In this document: positions 15,505-24,317 of the stretch, in pieces | Layout of the letters: every line of letters begins with the position of its first letter | Numbering within the stretch: position 1 is the stretch's first letter | Assembly: GCA_024222455.1 (NCBI GenBank) | Contig: JAAEPD010000099.1 | Span: 1-48,153 of the forward strand | Source: Aureispira sp. | GTDB lineage: Bacteria > Bacteroidota > Bacteroidia > Chitinophagales > Saprospiraceae | DNA: 48,153 nt | Reading direction: 5' to 3' | Program-made: the position numbers and the translations under genes | Notes under the pieces: generated by a model | What the model was told of the DNA's origin: nothing | The model's input: only the letters and a program-made list of their open reading frames with translations | Database searches by the model: none

Positions 15505-17142
15505 TTAACCTAAATATTTACCTACAATTGGCATACGGCGTCCCATCCCAAAGGCTTTGGAAGAGACACGTAATACTGGTGCTACTTGAGCACGTTTGAA
15601 CTCATTCATATTCACCATTCTGAGTATTCTGCGTACTAATTTTTCTTCAAAACCTATTTTTACCAATTCCTTGGGACCTTTGCGTTTTTCTATGTATTGG
15701 AACAATACTTCGTCCAAAATTTCATAATCAGGCAAACTATCTGAGTCTACTTGGTCAGGACGCAACTCTGCTGATGGTGGTTTGGTGATAATGTGTTCAG
15801 GAATAACTTCCCCATCCTTATTCATGAAGCGAGCAAGTGCATAAACCTCCATTTTGTACATATCTGCTATAACAGATAGGCCACCAGCCATATCACCATA
15901 AAGTGTGCCATAACCTACAGCTGCTTCACTCTTGTTGGATGTGTTGAGTACAATATTCCCAAACTTATTGGAAAGTGCCATTAAGAGCATTCCTCGTATA
16001 CGAGCTTGGATGTTTTCTTCGGTTACATCAAATGTAGTTCCTGCAAAATGTGGTTTTAGTACGGCTTCATAAGATTTGTAAATCTCTTCTATGAAAACGA
16101 TATCGTATTGGGTGTTTAAGTTCTCAGCAAGTTTGCGAGCGTCATTGATAGAGTGATCTGAAGAAAATTGAGAGGGCATGAGTAGCATACGCACATTTTC
16201 TGCACCCAATGCTCGTTGTGCCAATACCGCTACAACAGCAGAGTCTATACCTCCCGAAAGTCCTAAGATAGCTCGTTTTAAGCCTAGTTTTCCAAAATAA
16301 TTTTTGATACCTGTGACTAAAGCATCATGGATTAAAGTCATTTTATCTTTGGGCTGTACTTTATGCTGTCCTCCAGAAGCTACTTTATCAAGATCATAAC
16401 TACGAATCTCCTCTTCAAAATAGGGGAGTTCATCATATACATTACCATCAGGCGACATGACAATAGAACCTCCATCAAAAATAATCTCAGTCTGTGCACC
16501 TACATGATTGACATAGAATATAGGAATTCCATAGCGATCAATATTTGCTTTGAGTACATGGATACGTTCTGCTGCATGATCATAGCTAAATGGAGAGGCC
16601 GAAAGATTGAGTACAAAATCAGGAGATTGAGTTTGGAGCTCATCTAATGGGCAAACTTTGTATAGTGGGTTTTCATTGCCTACATTCCAAATATCTTCAC
16701 AAACGGTCAAGGCAATTTTCTTACCTTTATATTCTACGACTTTAAACTCAGAAGCTGGTTCAAAATAACGATACTCATCGAATATATCATAAGTGGGAAG
16801 TAGGGCTTTGTGGCTCATGTGTAAGATCTCACCATCTGCTAAAAAATATGCTGTATTGTAGAGATCTTTACCTTCTATTACTGGGTTGCGACTGGGGCTA
16901 CCAACTACTATGGCAATACCTTGAGCAGCTTTGGCCAGTTCTTGGACTACCTGCTCGCTTTGGGCAATAAAATCATCAAACTCTAAAAAATCACGAGGTG
17001 GATAGCCTGTTACAGCCAATTCGCCAAAAACAACAATATCGGCACCTTGAGCTTTTGCTGTTTCAGTAGCCTCTAACATTTTTTGAAGATTGCCTTCAAA
17101 GTTACCAATGTGATAATTTAACTGAGCAATTGAAATTTTCAT
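15505..17142 (-). CDS. nadE: Glutamine-dependent NAD+ synthetase
   Basis: A 545-residue bifunctional enzyme making NAD+ from deamido-NAD with ATP and glutamine. The N-terminal nitrilase-type glutaminase domain (1-260) shows the Glu/Lys/Cys triad in FGELAVTGYPPRD, SHKALLPTYDIFDEYRYF and TVCEDIWN. The C-terminal synthetase domain (275-545) has the PP-loop LGLSGGIDSAVVAVLA, NTSNKSEAAVGYGTLYGDMAGG and the PPSAELRPDQ signature. The length is normal for this class. It has its own promoter, with an inverted repeat on the -33 box, and its own terminator. The outer-membrane barrel and gldB follow upstream on the chromosome; nadE next to gldB is common in Bacteroidota. Confidence 0.96.
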   Translation of the reverse strand: MKISIAQLNYHIGNFEGNLQKMLEATETAKAQGADIVVFGELAVTGYPPRDFLEFDDFIAQSEQVVQELAKAAQGIAIVVGSPSRNPVIEGKDLYNTAYFLADGEILHMSHKALLPTYDIFDEYRYFEPASEFKVVEYKGKKIALTVCEDIWNVGNENPLYKVCPLDELQTQSPDFVLNLSASPFSYDHAAERIHVLKANIDRYGIPIFYVNHVGAQTEIIFDGGSIVMSPDGNVYDELPYFEEEIRSYDLDKVASGGQHKVQPKDKMTLIHDALVTGIKNYFGKLGLKRAILGLSGGIDSAVVAVLAQRALGAENVRMLLMPSQFSSDHSINDARKLAENLNTQYDIVFIEEIYKSYEAVLKPHFAGTTFDVTEENIQARIRGMLLMALSNKFGNIVLNTSNKSEAAVGYGTLYGDMAGGLSVIADMYKMEVYALARFMNKDGEVIPEHIITKPPSAELRPDQVDSDSLPDYEILDEVLFQYIEKRKGPKELVKIGFEEKLVRRILRMVNMNEFKRAQVAPVLRVSSKAFGMGRRMPIVGKYLG

Positions 17143-17189
17143 AAGGTTATATGTTATAATGTTTTTTTAATCGAACGGAGATGAGTTTT

Positions 17190-17226
17190 CAAATATAGTT
17201 AACTTAGTTTAAAAAACAAACTAAGT
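17190..17226 (-). promoter_or_regulatory. nadE promoter with overlapping dyad operator
   Basis: On the minus strand TTTG (17217-17220) and TATATTTG (17190-17197) are spaced by 19 bases, a full consensus promoter. The 9-bp arms ACTTAGTTT (17202-17210) and AAACTAAGT (17218-17226) form a perfect inverted repeat covering the spacer and the -33 box, the position expected for repressor binding. Confidence 0.7.
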
Positions 17227-17280
17227 AGGTTGTTTTATAGTAGAAACGATTATTTTTTGATTTAGTTCCATTAAGGACAT

Positions 17281-17314
17281 AAAAAAAGAGACTATCTTTT
17301 TTAGACAGTCTCTT
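17281..17314 (-). terminator. Terminator of the outer-membrane barrel gene
   Basis: Minus-strand arms 17304-17314 and 17286-17296 make an 11-bp stem (one G-U) followed by seven T, 25 bases past the stop. Confidence 0.85.
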
Positions 17315-17338
17315 CATGTTTTTTTATTCTTCTAAAGA

Positions 17339-18208
17339 TTAGAAGGTAACACCTATACGTAAAGATATATTGTGTAAAGCATTACGAGGATTTATCTCTT
17401 GATCTATATCTCCAGCAGTATTAGGGTCAGTCCAAGCTTCTTCATAATTTATTTTTTTGCGGCTCACTACATCTAGTAGACCATAATCATAATAGATACC
17501 AGCAAAAAGACGTAATCCACCTTCTGCGTTAGGTGTGTATTCAACTCCAGCACCTGCCCCAATAGCTATTTGAATAGGGAGAATTTCTCCATAAACGTTT
17601 TTCTCTAAACTAGATTTAGTTTCTTCAGGAATTGAATAGGCTACTGGATTTAAATCTTTTACATAACCATCTGCTTTTGTATCGGGGGTGTATATCCGAG
17701 CTTGAGCAATAACAGGAACCATAATTTTGATTAAAGGAAGGTGGAAAAAAGCACGCATATAAGATCCTCCTAATTCATTGGTTCTTAATTTTAGACCTAT
17801 AGGAAGTTCAATATAAGTTACACTATATTTGATTGGTGTAAAAGCAGAGATATGTAAATCTGTTCCAGAAGATGGTTCTTCTCCTGTTGTATTATTCGCA
17901 AAAGGATTTTCATACAGATCAGTGCTTCCTAAAAATTTACCACCATATTCGTATAATAATGTACCACCCTTTCCAAGAGAAAAATCAACACCAAATGTTA
18001 ATGCATAGTTTTCTCCATCCGAAAAATAGCGTTCTACTTCTACTCCTAGTGCGACGGCTCCAGCAACAGCAGTGTTTCCGACATAAGGTTTGTCGCTATC
18101 TAAAAAGGAAATAATAGGGGAAACATGAACACCAAACTTGAAACCTTGTGCTTGAGCAGATACTATATATCCTATTAGTATCGTTAATAGTGCAATTTTC
18201 TTTAGCAT
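17339..18208 (-). CDS. Outer-membrane beta-barrel protein, PorT-like
   Basis: A 289-residue secreted protein. Signal peptide MLKKIALLTILIGYIVSAQAQ is followed by GFKFGVHVSPIISF and alternating hydrophobic strands ending ALHNISLRIGVTF, typical of eight-stranded OMP_b-brl barrels of Bacteroidota. A longer frame begins at 18271, but the ATG at 18208 gives a proper signal peptide and leaves the divergent promoter region free. It faces gldB head to head. PorT itself belongs to the type IX machinery, but barrels of this fold have many roles, so its involvement is only suggested by position. Confidence 0.8.
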   Translation of the reverse strand: MLKKIALLTILIGYIVSAQAQGFKFGVHVSPIISFLDSDKPYVGNTAVAGAVALGVEVERYFSDGENYALTFGVDFSLGKGGTLLYEYGGKFLGSTDLYENPFANNTTGEEPSSGTDLHISAFTPIKYSVTYIELPIGLKLRTNELGGSYMRAFFHLPLIKIMVPVIAQARIYTPDTKADGYVKDLNPVAYSIPEETKSSLEKNVYGEILPIQIAIGAGAGVEYTPNAEGGLRLFAGIYYDYGLLDVVSRKKINYEEAWTDPNTAGDIDQEINPRNALHNISLRIGVTF

Positions 18209-18283
18209 AAGCTTGTATTTAAAAGTTTTTGAAAATAGTATTTTGATAGTATTTTTGGCAAAGCTACACAATCAAATCGAAAA

Positions 18284-18291
18284 TAACTTTG
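18284..18291 (+). promoter_or_regulatory. Promoter -7 box of gldB, facing a divergent one
   Basis: TAACTTTG fits the -7 consensus 25 bases before the gldB ATG. On the opposite strand TAGCTTTG (18259-18266) is suited to the barrel gene. Neither has a clear TTTG at the right spacing. Confidence 0.45.
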
Positions 18292-18315
18292 ACTCTCAAA
18301 AATAGAATTAGTCAC

Positions 18316-19389
18316 ATGATATATAAAAAAATTGGTCTAGGATTATTTGTTTTATTTGTAACAATAGGTTTATACTCTTGTTCAGGCAAAAAAAAATATA
18401 TACCCGATGTATCTGAAATCAATGCAAATATAGATATTGTTCGGATTGAACAAGAATTTATGGCGATTGATACCTCTAAGATAAATGAAGGTATAAAAAA
18501 TTTGAAAGAAAAATATGGAGAATTTGCTAATTTATATCTAACACAGATTGTGGGGCAAGGGTTTAACATTCCTGTAGAGCAAAGTGTTAGAGGTTTTAGA
18601 GGGATTGAATATGTTGCAGACTTGTATGATAGTGTGCAGTTGGCTTACCCTGACTTGAAGGAGGTAGAACAAGATTTAGAAAAAATGCTGAGTTTTCATC
18701 AATACTATTTTGAAGACGATTCTATCCAGATCAAAAAGGTCTATACTTTCTTTTCTTTATATGCTTTTGGAGTATTTTCTTTGGATGACTATATCGCAAT
18801 TGGGTTAGATTTTTTCTTAGGGGCAGATCATAAACCTTATATGAGCGTCGAAAATTTGAGGTTTCAGTATATTCGTCGTACTCTAACTAAAGAACATTTG
18901 GTAGCTAAGGCTGCTTATGTTTTAGCTTCGAGAATAGTAGATGATCGTTGCAAACGAGAAAAAGAACGTTTGTTGGACTATATGCTGTTGGAGGGAAAAA
19001 AATTCTATTTGGTTGATCTCTTTTTGCCCAATACTCCAGATAGTATCAAGTTCAGTTTCTCGGCTTATCAAATAGCCCATTTAGAAGAAAGTGAGCAGAG
19101 TTTGTATGAGCATCTACTAAACGAACAACTGTTTTTATCTGATGATTTAGGTGAATTTCGTAAGTATATAACACAAGGACCTTTCAATCCAGATGTAAAT
19201 TTGCCAGGCAATAGTGGGACTTGGTTAGGGATGCAAATGTTAAAGTCTTATGTGAAAGAGACTAAAAATGGTTTGAAGAGTGGTATGGCAGGAAAACCTG
19301 AGCGAGAACTTGACAAATCAGCTCTAGAGAGTATGCTAAATGAACAAAATGCAACAAAACTCAAAAGGTTTTATAAACCTCCTAAATAG
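18316..19389 (+). CDS. gldB: Gliding motility lipoprotein GldB
   Basis: A 357-residue lipoprotein with lipobox LYSC (about residue 22) and following SGKKKYIPDVSEI. The body matches GldB: NIDIVRIEQEFMAID near the N-terminus, KEKYGEFANLYLTQIV, and the C-terminal block QGPFNPDVNLPGNSGTWLGM followed by LKSYVKE. GldB is required for gliding in Flavobacterium and sits in the envelope; its exact step in the type IX/gliding machine is not defined. I chose the ATG at 18316 rather than 18289, because the earlier one lies inside the predicted promoter and would precede the signal sequence with a basic extension. gldC, its usual companion, is not adjacent. Confidence 0.88.
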   Translation: MIYKKIGLGLFVLFVTIGLYSCSGKKKYIPDVSEINANIDIVRIEQEFMAIDTSKINEGIKNLKEKYGEFANLYLTQIVGQGFNIPVEQSVRGFRGIEYVADLYDSVQLAYPDLKEVEQDLEKMLSFHQYYFEDDSIQIKKVYTFFSLYAFGVFSLDDYIAIGLDFFLGADHKPYMSVENLRFQYIRRTLTKEHLVAKAAYVLASRIVDDRCKREKERLLDYMLLEGKKFYLVDLFLPNTPDSIKFSFSAYQIAHLEESEQSLYEHLLNEQLFLSDDLGEFRKYITQGPFNPDVNLPGNSGTWLGMQMLKSYVKETKNGLKSGMAGKPERELDKSALESMLNEQNATKLKRFYKPPK

Positions 19390-19510
19390 TCTTGAGTACT
19401 TGTTTTGATTAAAAACCTTAAAAGTTATCAACAAAATTTATGTGTTAACGTTTCTTAAGGGAATTGGCACGCTTATTATTTATTTGTATCTTGTGGATAG
19501 AAAGCTACTT

Positions 19511-19518
19511 TACTTTTG
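19511..19518 (+). promoter_or_regulatory. Promoter -7 box of the Cys/Lys/Ala-rich gene
   Basis: TACTTTTG matches TAnnTTTG, 72 bases before the ATG. CTTG lies 17 bases upstream and TTTG 24 bases upstream, so the -33 box is uncertain. Confidence 0.45.
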
Positions 19519-19589
19519 TTATATAAGTAGAGAACGTTTTCTTAAAAATTCGAAATTTCCTTATTTGATAGTCTAAAAAACGAAGAATT

Positions 19590-20039
19590 ATGAAAAAATT
19601 ATTTTTGTTAGTACTTATGTTCACTTTTGCTGGAGCTACAGCTACTTATGCTCAATGTCCTCATGCTGCAAAAGCGAAAGCTGAAGCAACTGCTACTAAG
19701 ACTTGTTCTAAGTCAAAAACAGCTTGCTCGAAAACTGCTGCTGCAAAAGCAACAACTGTTTCTAACGAAACAACTAAAAAATCTTGTAGCAAGCCATGTA
19801 CTGGAGCTACAGCTACTAAGGCTTGTTGTAAGTCAAAAACAGCTGCTGTAAAGGCAACAAGTGTTTCTAACACAACAACTAAAAAATCTTGTTCAAAAGC
19901 TGCAAATGGTAAAACTTGTTGTAAGTCAAAGGCTGCTGCTGTAAAAATGACTGCTGCACCTAGTTCTACTGCAAAAGCTGCTGCTGTTGCTTTGAACAAA
20001 GAAGATGAAAAAGCTGTTAAAGCTGCTGTTAAACAATAA
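19590..20039 (+). CDS. Secreted Cys/Lys/Ala-rich repeat protein
   Basis: A 149-residue exported protein of unknown function. Signal peptide MKKLFLLVLMFTFAGATATYA is followed by QCPHAAKAKAEA and then low-complexity sequence. A unit of roughly 38 residues repeats: KTCSKSKTACSK..., KACCKSKTAAVKATSVSN, TTKKSCSKAANG, KTCCKSKAAAVK. Cys occurs as CSK, CCKSK and CxxC-like pairs, and Lys is about a fifth of the residues. The C-terminus becomes Cys-free and more acidic (NKEDEKAVKAAVKQ). Metal binding or a cross-linked matrix component are both plausible but unproven. The gene has its own promoter and a good terminator and is probably well expressed. Confidence 0.8.
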   Translation: MKKLFLLVLMFTFAGATATYAQCPHAAKAKAEATATKTCSKSKTACSKTAAAKATTVSNETTKKSCSKPCTGATATKACCKSKTAAVKATSVSNTTTKKSCSKAANGKTCCKSKAAAVKMTAAPSSTAKAAAVALNKEDEKAVKAAVKQ

Positions 20040-20090
20040 TCAGCTTATAGAAATGAAATACTAATTTAGTATTACATTGTGCCAATATTA

Positions 20091-20127
20091 AAGTGTCTGC
20101 CCTTAACAAAGAGCAGACACTTTTTTT
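20091..20127 (+). terminator. Terminator of the Cys/Lys/Ala-rich gene
   Basis: Arms AAGTGTCTGC (20091-20100) and GCAGACACTT (20113-20122) pair perfectly and run into seven T. Confidence 0.9.
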
Positions 20128-20197
20128 GTTCCCTTAGTAAGGAAAAATAGTAAGAAGAATTATAATCTATGAAGAGATTTTATTTAGTGCTAGGTAT

Positions 20198-20234
20198 AAA
20201 AAATAGTGAAGCACTTTAGAAGTACTTCACTATT
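20198..20234 (-). terminator. Terminator of sucD
   Basis: On the minus strand, 15-base arms (20220-20234 and 20202-20216, one mismatch) with a 3-nt loop are followed by six T, 28 bases past the stop. Confidence 0.88.
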
Positions 20235-20261
20235 GTATATAATTTCTAAAAACTTAAGTTC

Positions 20262-21143
20262 TTAAGCTTTGATAGTTTCTAAAGCTTTGATCATTGTGAT
20301 ACCAATTTCAGCAGGAGATTCTACTACATGAATACCACACTCAGCCATAATGCGCTTTTTAGCTTGTGCAGTATCATCTGCTCCACCTACAATAGCACCT
20401 GCATGACCCATTGTACGACCTTTAGGAGCTGTTTCACCAGCTATAAATCCTACTACAGGCTTTGTACCATGTTCCTTGATCCAACGAGAAGCAATAGCTT
20501 CTAAGTTACCTCCAATCTCACCAATCATAACAATACCTTCTGTGTCAGGATCATCCATCAACAACTTAACAGCATCAGCTGTAGTAGTACCAATGATAGG
20601 ATCTCCACCAATTCCGATAGCTGTAGATACACCCAAACCAGCTTTTACAATTTGGTCAGATGCTTCATAAGTTAATGTACCTGATTTAGAAACAATACCG
20701 ATTTTACCTTTTTTGAATACGAAACCAGGCATGATACCTACTTTTGCTTCATCAGCAGAAATGATACCAGGACAGTTAGGCCCAATCAATGTACAATCTT
20801 TATCTTCGATATAAGCTTTTACTTTTACCATATCTTGTACAGGAATACCTTCTGTGATACAAACGATAACTCCAATTCCAGCATCAGCAGCTTCCATTAC
20901 TGCATCCGCAGCAAAACGAGGAGGAACAAAAATGATGGTTACATTAGCTCCTGTAGCTTGAACAGCTTGTTGTACAGAGTTGAATACTGGACGATCTAAG
21001 TGTGTTTGTCCTCCTTTTCCTGGAGTAACACCACCTACTACATTTGAACCATACTCAATCATCTGACTAGCATGAAAGGAACCTTCCTTACCAGTGAATC
21101 CTTGTACAATTATTTTTGAATCCTTATTGACTAATACTGACAT
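20262..21143 (-). CDS. sucD: Succinyl-CoA synthetase alpha subunit
   Basis: A 293-residue subunit of the tricarboxylic-acid-cycle enzyme that interconverts succinyl-CoA and succinate with nucleoside triphosphate formation. The CoA-binding fold opens with [19 protein letters not shown], and the ligase part holds [29 protein letters not shown] and the phosphohistidine loop GHAGAIVGG with His247. The length and motifs are standard. The beta subunit gene sucC is not adjacent, which is common in Bacteroidota. The gene has a full promoter just after the upstream divIC-like stop and its own terminator. Confidence 0.97.
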   Translation of the reverse strand: MSVLVNKDSKIIVQGFTGKEGSFHASQMIEYGSNVVGGVTPGKGGQTHLDRPVFNSVQQAVQATGANVTIIFVPPRFAADAVMEAADAGIGVIVCITEGIPVQDMVKVKAYIEDKDCTLIGPNCPGIISADEAKVGIMPGFVFKKGKIGIVSKSGTLTYEASDQIVKAGLGVSTAIGIGGDPIIGTTTADAVKLLMDDPDTEGIVMIGEIGGNLEAIASRWIKEHGTKPVVGFIAGETAPKGRTMGHAGAIVGGADDTAQAKKRIMAECGIHVVESPAEIGITMIKALETIKA

Positions 21144-21187
21144 CTATTTTTGTTTTGGAAGTTTTATAATGGATATAAAATGAGACT

Positions 21188-21218
21188 CAAATTTAACAAT
21201 TCCTGCAAAGCTTACAAA
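21188..21218 (-). promoter_or_regulatory. Promoter of sucD
   Basis: On the minus strand TTTG (21215-21218) and TAAATTTG (21188-21195) are separated by 19 bases, a full match to the consensus, 45 bases before the ATG. Confidence 0.8.
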
Positions 21219-21226
21219 ATATAAAG

Positions 21227-21547
21227 TTAGTCTTCTGCTACAAACACAAAAACATCTTCATTCGATTTTTTCATATAGTAGTGTTCACGAGCAAACTTTT
21301 CAAGTGTTTCATCGTTGGTAAACAGTTCTTTATGGTCCTTTTCGGCCTTGGCAATTTCAGACTCAAAATAAGTTTTTTTGTTTTTGAGTTCTTGCAATGT
21401 ATTTTGCAGCTTGTACTGAGAAATGATACTGTTTTTATCAAAAAAGAACATCCACACAACAAAAAATGCGGTAGTGACAATAAATTTATTGCGAAGTGGT
21501 GGTGGAACCTTTTCCATCAATAGCTCCCAACTTGTAGGCTTAGCCAT
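21227..21547 (-). CDS. DivIC/FtsB-family septum formation initiator
   Basis: A 106-residue bitopic membrane protein. A short cytoplasmic stretch is followed by one helix (FIVTTAFFVVWMFFFD, about 23-38), then a coiled coil (LQNTLQELKNKKTYFESEIAKAEKD) and the conserved tail LEKFAREHYYMKKSNEDVFVF. This layout is that of FtsB/DivIC, which join FtsL and FtsQ/DivIB in the division complex. It lies directly upstream of sucD on the same strand, but sucD has its own promoter. Confidence 0.88.
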   Translation of the reverse strand: MAKPTSWELLMEKVPPPLRNKFIVTTAFFVVWMFFFDKNSIISQYKLQNTLQELKNKKTYFESEIAKAEKDHKELFTNDETLEKFAREHYYMKKSNEDVFVFVAED

Positions 21548-21633
21548 GTGTCGATATATTTGTATAGTGAATGTTGATAATCTGGATTCTTAGAAATCGC
21601 AGAGAACAAATATATCGAAAAATAATAACGATG

Positions 21634-22908
21634 TCAAAATTGAATGTCAGATTCGGGGAGCCATTGCCTTAATTCTTCTAAATGTTCTGTAGATAAGGGG
21701 TTAGACATAAGGTATAAACCTGTGAGTCGTTCCAAATTTACAATTGTTTTGGGGAGTTGAGCAATTTGATTGTTTTGTAGCTCTGCTATGCGAAGTTTTT
21801 GCAGGTTTCCTATTGATTCAGGAAGTGTGGTTAGCTGATTATTTTTCAGGTAAATCGTTTGCAAATTTGGCAAGTCACCTATTTCTACAGGAAGGACAGT
21901 AATCTGATTATATTCTAGTCGAAGAAGTTTTAATTTTTTGAGTCGACCGATTCCATTAGGCAACAGTTTTAGTTGCCCAGATTTGACACTAAGTTCTTCC
22001 AAAGCTGACATGTTTCCAATCTCATCAGGTAAGTTTTGTATACTTGTTTCATTCAAATCCAATTGCTCCAAACGATTGAGTGTAGTGATAACTATAGGCA
22101 ACTCATCCATCAATGTTTTTTGAAGGACCAACTTGCGAAGTTGCTCTAATTGACCAAATGCATCAGGCAATTGCTGTAGAGATAATCCACTCATATTTAG
22201 GTGAGAAAGATTGTTAAGGTTGACTAAGGTCGATGTAATATCTCTTGCATTTATATTACTATAACTAACATCCAAGTATTGGAGTTGTTGGAGTTGGTCA
22301 AAATTGCTGGGAAGCTCCCCAATAGGGTTGCCACTAATATTTAGTTTTTGCAAACTATTTAAGTTGCCTAATGTGTTAGGAAGTGCCCCTAATTCATTAT
22401 AAGCTAACTCTAGTTTTTCTAAATTGCCTAATTCCGAAAAACTCTCAGGAAGTACAGACAACTGATTGTCTCGCAAATCAAGGCTAATCAAATTTGCAAG
22501 GTTATTAAAATCTTCAGGGATGTTTGTTAGGTTGTTGTACCGAAGTTGTAGCTGTTCTATATTTCTGAGTTTGCTAAAACTTTTTGGCAATGCATTTAGC
22601 TGGTTATTGTTGAGCTTGACAACTTGTAGGTTTTCTAACTTTCCAATACTTTCGGGCAGATCTCCAAGCTCATTTCTATCAAGATAAAGAACTTGGAGCT
22701 TAGTTAGTTTTCCAATATTTTTATCAAGTTCTGTTAATTTTTGTGATCTTAGGTCCAGAATATAGACAAAATCTTTGTTCTCTAATGCTTCCTCTAGTGA
22801 TTTGTAGGTGCGTGTTTCTGCCAACTCATCAGGTGACAATAAATATTGTGCAACACTGTTGGGCATGGTCAGCAAATAGGAGCAAATTATAAAAAAGCAA
22901 TAACGCAT
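21634..22908 (-). CDS. Exported leucine-rich repeat protein
   Basis: A 424-residue protein with signal peptide MRYCFFIICSYLLTMPNSVAQ and then about 15 leucine-rich repeats of 23 residues, consensus LPxxIGxLxxLxxLxLxxNxL (for example SIGKLENLQVVKLNNNQLNA). The repeats fill residues 60-410, leaving only a short cap. It should form a curved solenoid for protein binding, secreted or periplasmic. No catalytic or sorting domain is present. A TTG two codons earlier (22914) also opens the frame; the ATG at 22908 gives a cleaner signal peptide. Binding partner unknown. Confidence 0.88.
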   Translation of the reverse strand: MRYCFFIICSYLLTMPNSVAQYLLSPDELAETRTYKSLEEALENKDFVYILDLRSQKLTELDKNIGKLTKLQVLYLDRNELGDLPESIGKLENLQVVKLNNNQLNALPKSFSKLRNIEQLQLRYNNLTNIPEDFNNLANLISLDLRDNQLSVLPESFSELGNLEKLELAYNELGALPNTLGNLNSLQKLNISGNPIGELPSNFDQLQQLQYLDVSYSNINARDITSTLVNLNNLSHLNMSGLSLQQLPDAFGQLEQLRKLVLQKTLMDELPIVITTLNRLEQLDLNETSIQNLPDEIGNMSALEELSVKSGQLKLLPNGIGRLKKLKLLRLEYNQITVLPVEIGDLPNLQTIYLKNNQLTTLPESIGNLQKLRIAELQNNQIAQLPKTIVNLERLTGLYLMSNPLSTEHLEELRQWLPESDIQF

Positions 22909-22933
22909 AATCAATTTAGAAATAAAGGGATGT

Positions 22934-22985
22934 TGCTCAATTTGAGCATAGTCTGCGCAAAATACAAATCAAATTCTAATCCAAA
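22934..22985 (-). promoter_or_regulatory. Promoter and dyad upstream of the LRR gene
   Basis: On the minus strand TTTG (22982-22985) and TATTTTG (22958-22964) are 17 bases apart. Just after the predicted start point lies the perfect dyad TGCTCAA-T-TTGAGCA (22934-22948), a possible operator. Confidence 0.45.
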
Positions 22986-23067
22986 AGATAAAAAACTATA
23001 ACTAAAAAATTAAGTGTAGGGGCATTTTTTATTTATGTTCAATTAGTTAACCAAGCTTTTTTTAATG

Positions 23068-23101
23068 AAAAAAGGGAGCGACTGTTGCATGCAGTGCTCC
23101 C
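23068..23101 (-). terminator. Terminator of the first gldN paralogue
   Basis: On the minus strand the arms 23092-23101 and 23074-23084 pair with a one-base bulge around a short loop and run into six T. Confidence 0.75.
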
Positions 23102-23126
23102 CATATATATTAAATAAAATTGGTTT

Positions 23127-23996
23127 TTAGTAAGACCACAGGTCATGTTCGAAATTGAAGATTTCTTGCTTGATTTTGTCTGCCTCTAACAAAATATCAA
23201 TGCCTGTATAATCATCTTGCAAACGTTTGTCATGTATGTTAGAAGCCTTCGTGATATGACTAGCAAACATACGTGCTTCAAAAATATCATCCCATGTAAA
23301 ACGAGCAGCATCATTACGATCATTAAATACCTCATGGTGTACTAAACTGTGGCGCAACTCTGGGTAATAAGCCCAAAACATTGGTGCAGAATGTAGTAGG
23401 TTCCCCTCCTCATCGTAGCGATTTATAATAGGCGCAATGCCTAATATGCGAACATTTAGTCGAGAAGTCTCACTATCAAAATACCAAACCTCTTTTATCC
23501 TATAGCGAATAACATCATCAGGATCCATTTCACTTTTTACTATTTCCAATCTTTCTTCAAAAGTTATTGGATCATAAATCAATACACTATCTACAGAGCA
23601 TCCTAAAGTGCTGATGTCCGTTTGATTTAAAGGTTCTGTAAACTCGTCATTCCAGGGGCTGTATAGTGTCACATTGCCAGTCTTAGCCTCGTCTAACAAA
23701 ATTGAAATTAAGTGTGCCTTTGGGTATCTAAATATATGGTTCATTTTTTGGCGAACATCAATCTCTCTCCAAATGCGTTTTTCCCACATTACATCTCTTT
23801 CGTGTACAAAATCATAAGGCAACAAGCGCTTTTCTGTATGCATAGTACGATCATATATACCATCACGAGGAGGTGTTTGGCGAGTCATTTTTTGGCCAGA
23901 TTCTGTGAAATAATCTCCCTGTGCATAAACAGAAGACATAGTTAGCATGAGTATACCTATAGAAAGCCCCTTTAGAATATGGATTGTCGTATTCAT
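23127..23996 (-). CDS. gldN: GldN-family type IX secretion/gliding protein, paralogue 1
   Basis: A 289-residue exported protein with signal peptide ending SSVYAQ. The GldN signature is clear: HERDVMWEKRIWREIDVRQKMN, YRIKEVWYFDSETSRLNVRILGIAPI, FWAYYPELRHSLV and WDDIFEARMFASHITKASN. GldN forms, with GldK, periplasmic rings of the type IX secretion machine. It stands alone here, without gldK, gldL or gldM. A second copy of very similar length and motifs lies at 35868-36734. Which of the two, if either, serves the core machine cannot be told from this window; the usual core copy lies next to gldM. Confidence 0.9.
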   Translation of the reverse strand: MNTTIHILKGLSIGILMLTMSSVYAQGDYFTESGQKMTRQTPPRDGIYDRTMHTEKRLLPYDFVHERDVMWEKRIWREIDVRQKMNHIFRYPKAHLISILLDEAKTGNVTLYSPWNDEFTEPLNQTDISTLGCSVDSVLIYDPITFEERLEIVKSEMDPDDVIRYRIKEVWYFDSETSRLNVRILGIAPIINRYDEEGNLLHSAPMFWAYYPELRHSLVHHEVFNDRNDAARFTWDDIFEARMFASHITKASNIHDKRLQDDYTGIDILLEADKIKQEIFNFEHDLWSY

Positions 23997-24317
23997 TTCT
24001 TTTTGTGTTTTGAATAATACAAGTCAATAGATTGATCTAGCCGTATTAGACAGATTTACAATTTTTTTTCTTTCAGGAAAGTTTGTTGGATAGCGCTATC
24101 AGATTTACCTTTTTTTTGTTTTGTATTATTATAATGTCTTATAATAATAAAGGTTACAGTTGCTTGGTAAATTTTGTGTAGAAGTATCTTATAGGATAGC
24201 GATTGTTTAAGGACAGAGAAATGAATTTTTTTCGTAAAGTTGTTATTATAACGTCCCTAAAAATCAGATTAGTATATTTGTAATGTTAAAAAAAACAAAA
24301 ATAGTCTTATTCAAACT
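23997..24317. other. Divergent intergenic region with kinase promoter
   Basis: This 321-base gap separates the gldN paralogue from the second sensor kinase. TATATTTG at 24273-24280 fits a plus-strand -7 box without a clear -33. A 12-codon frame ATG 24283 to TGA 24321 (MLKKTKIVLFKL) overlaps the TTG start of the kinase; it contains an eight-A run. Nothing else was recognised. Confidence 0.4.

Noticed and set aside
18289-18315. Earlier start for gldB at 18289
   Set aside because: The added residues lie on the promoter box and spoil the lipoprotein signal.
19464-19480. Sigma-54-like TTGGCACG element upstream of the Cys/Lys/Ala-rich gene
   Set aside because: The -24 half fits, but the -12 half reads TTAT instead of TTGC, and that GC is nearly invariant. 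A Bacteroidota -7 box lies nearby.
19661-19999. Long minus-strand frame (Ala/Val/Leu-rich) opposite the Cys/Lys/Ala-rich gene
   Set aside because: It is the mirror of low-complexity GCT/AAA codons; the plus-strand protein has a signal peptide, promoter and terminator.
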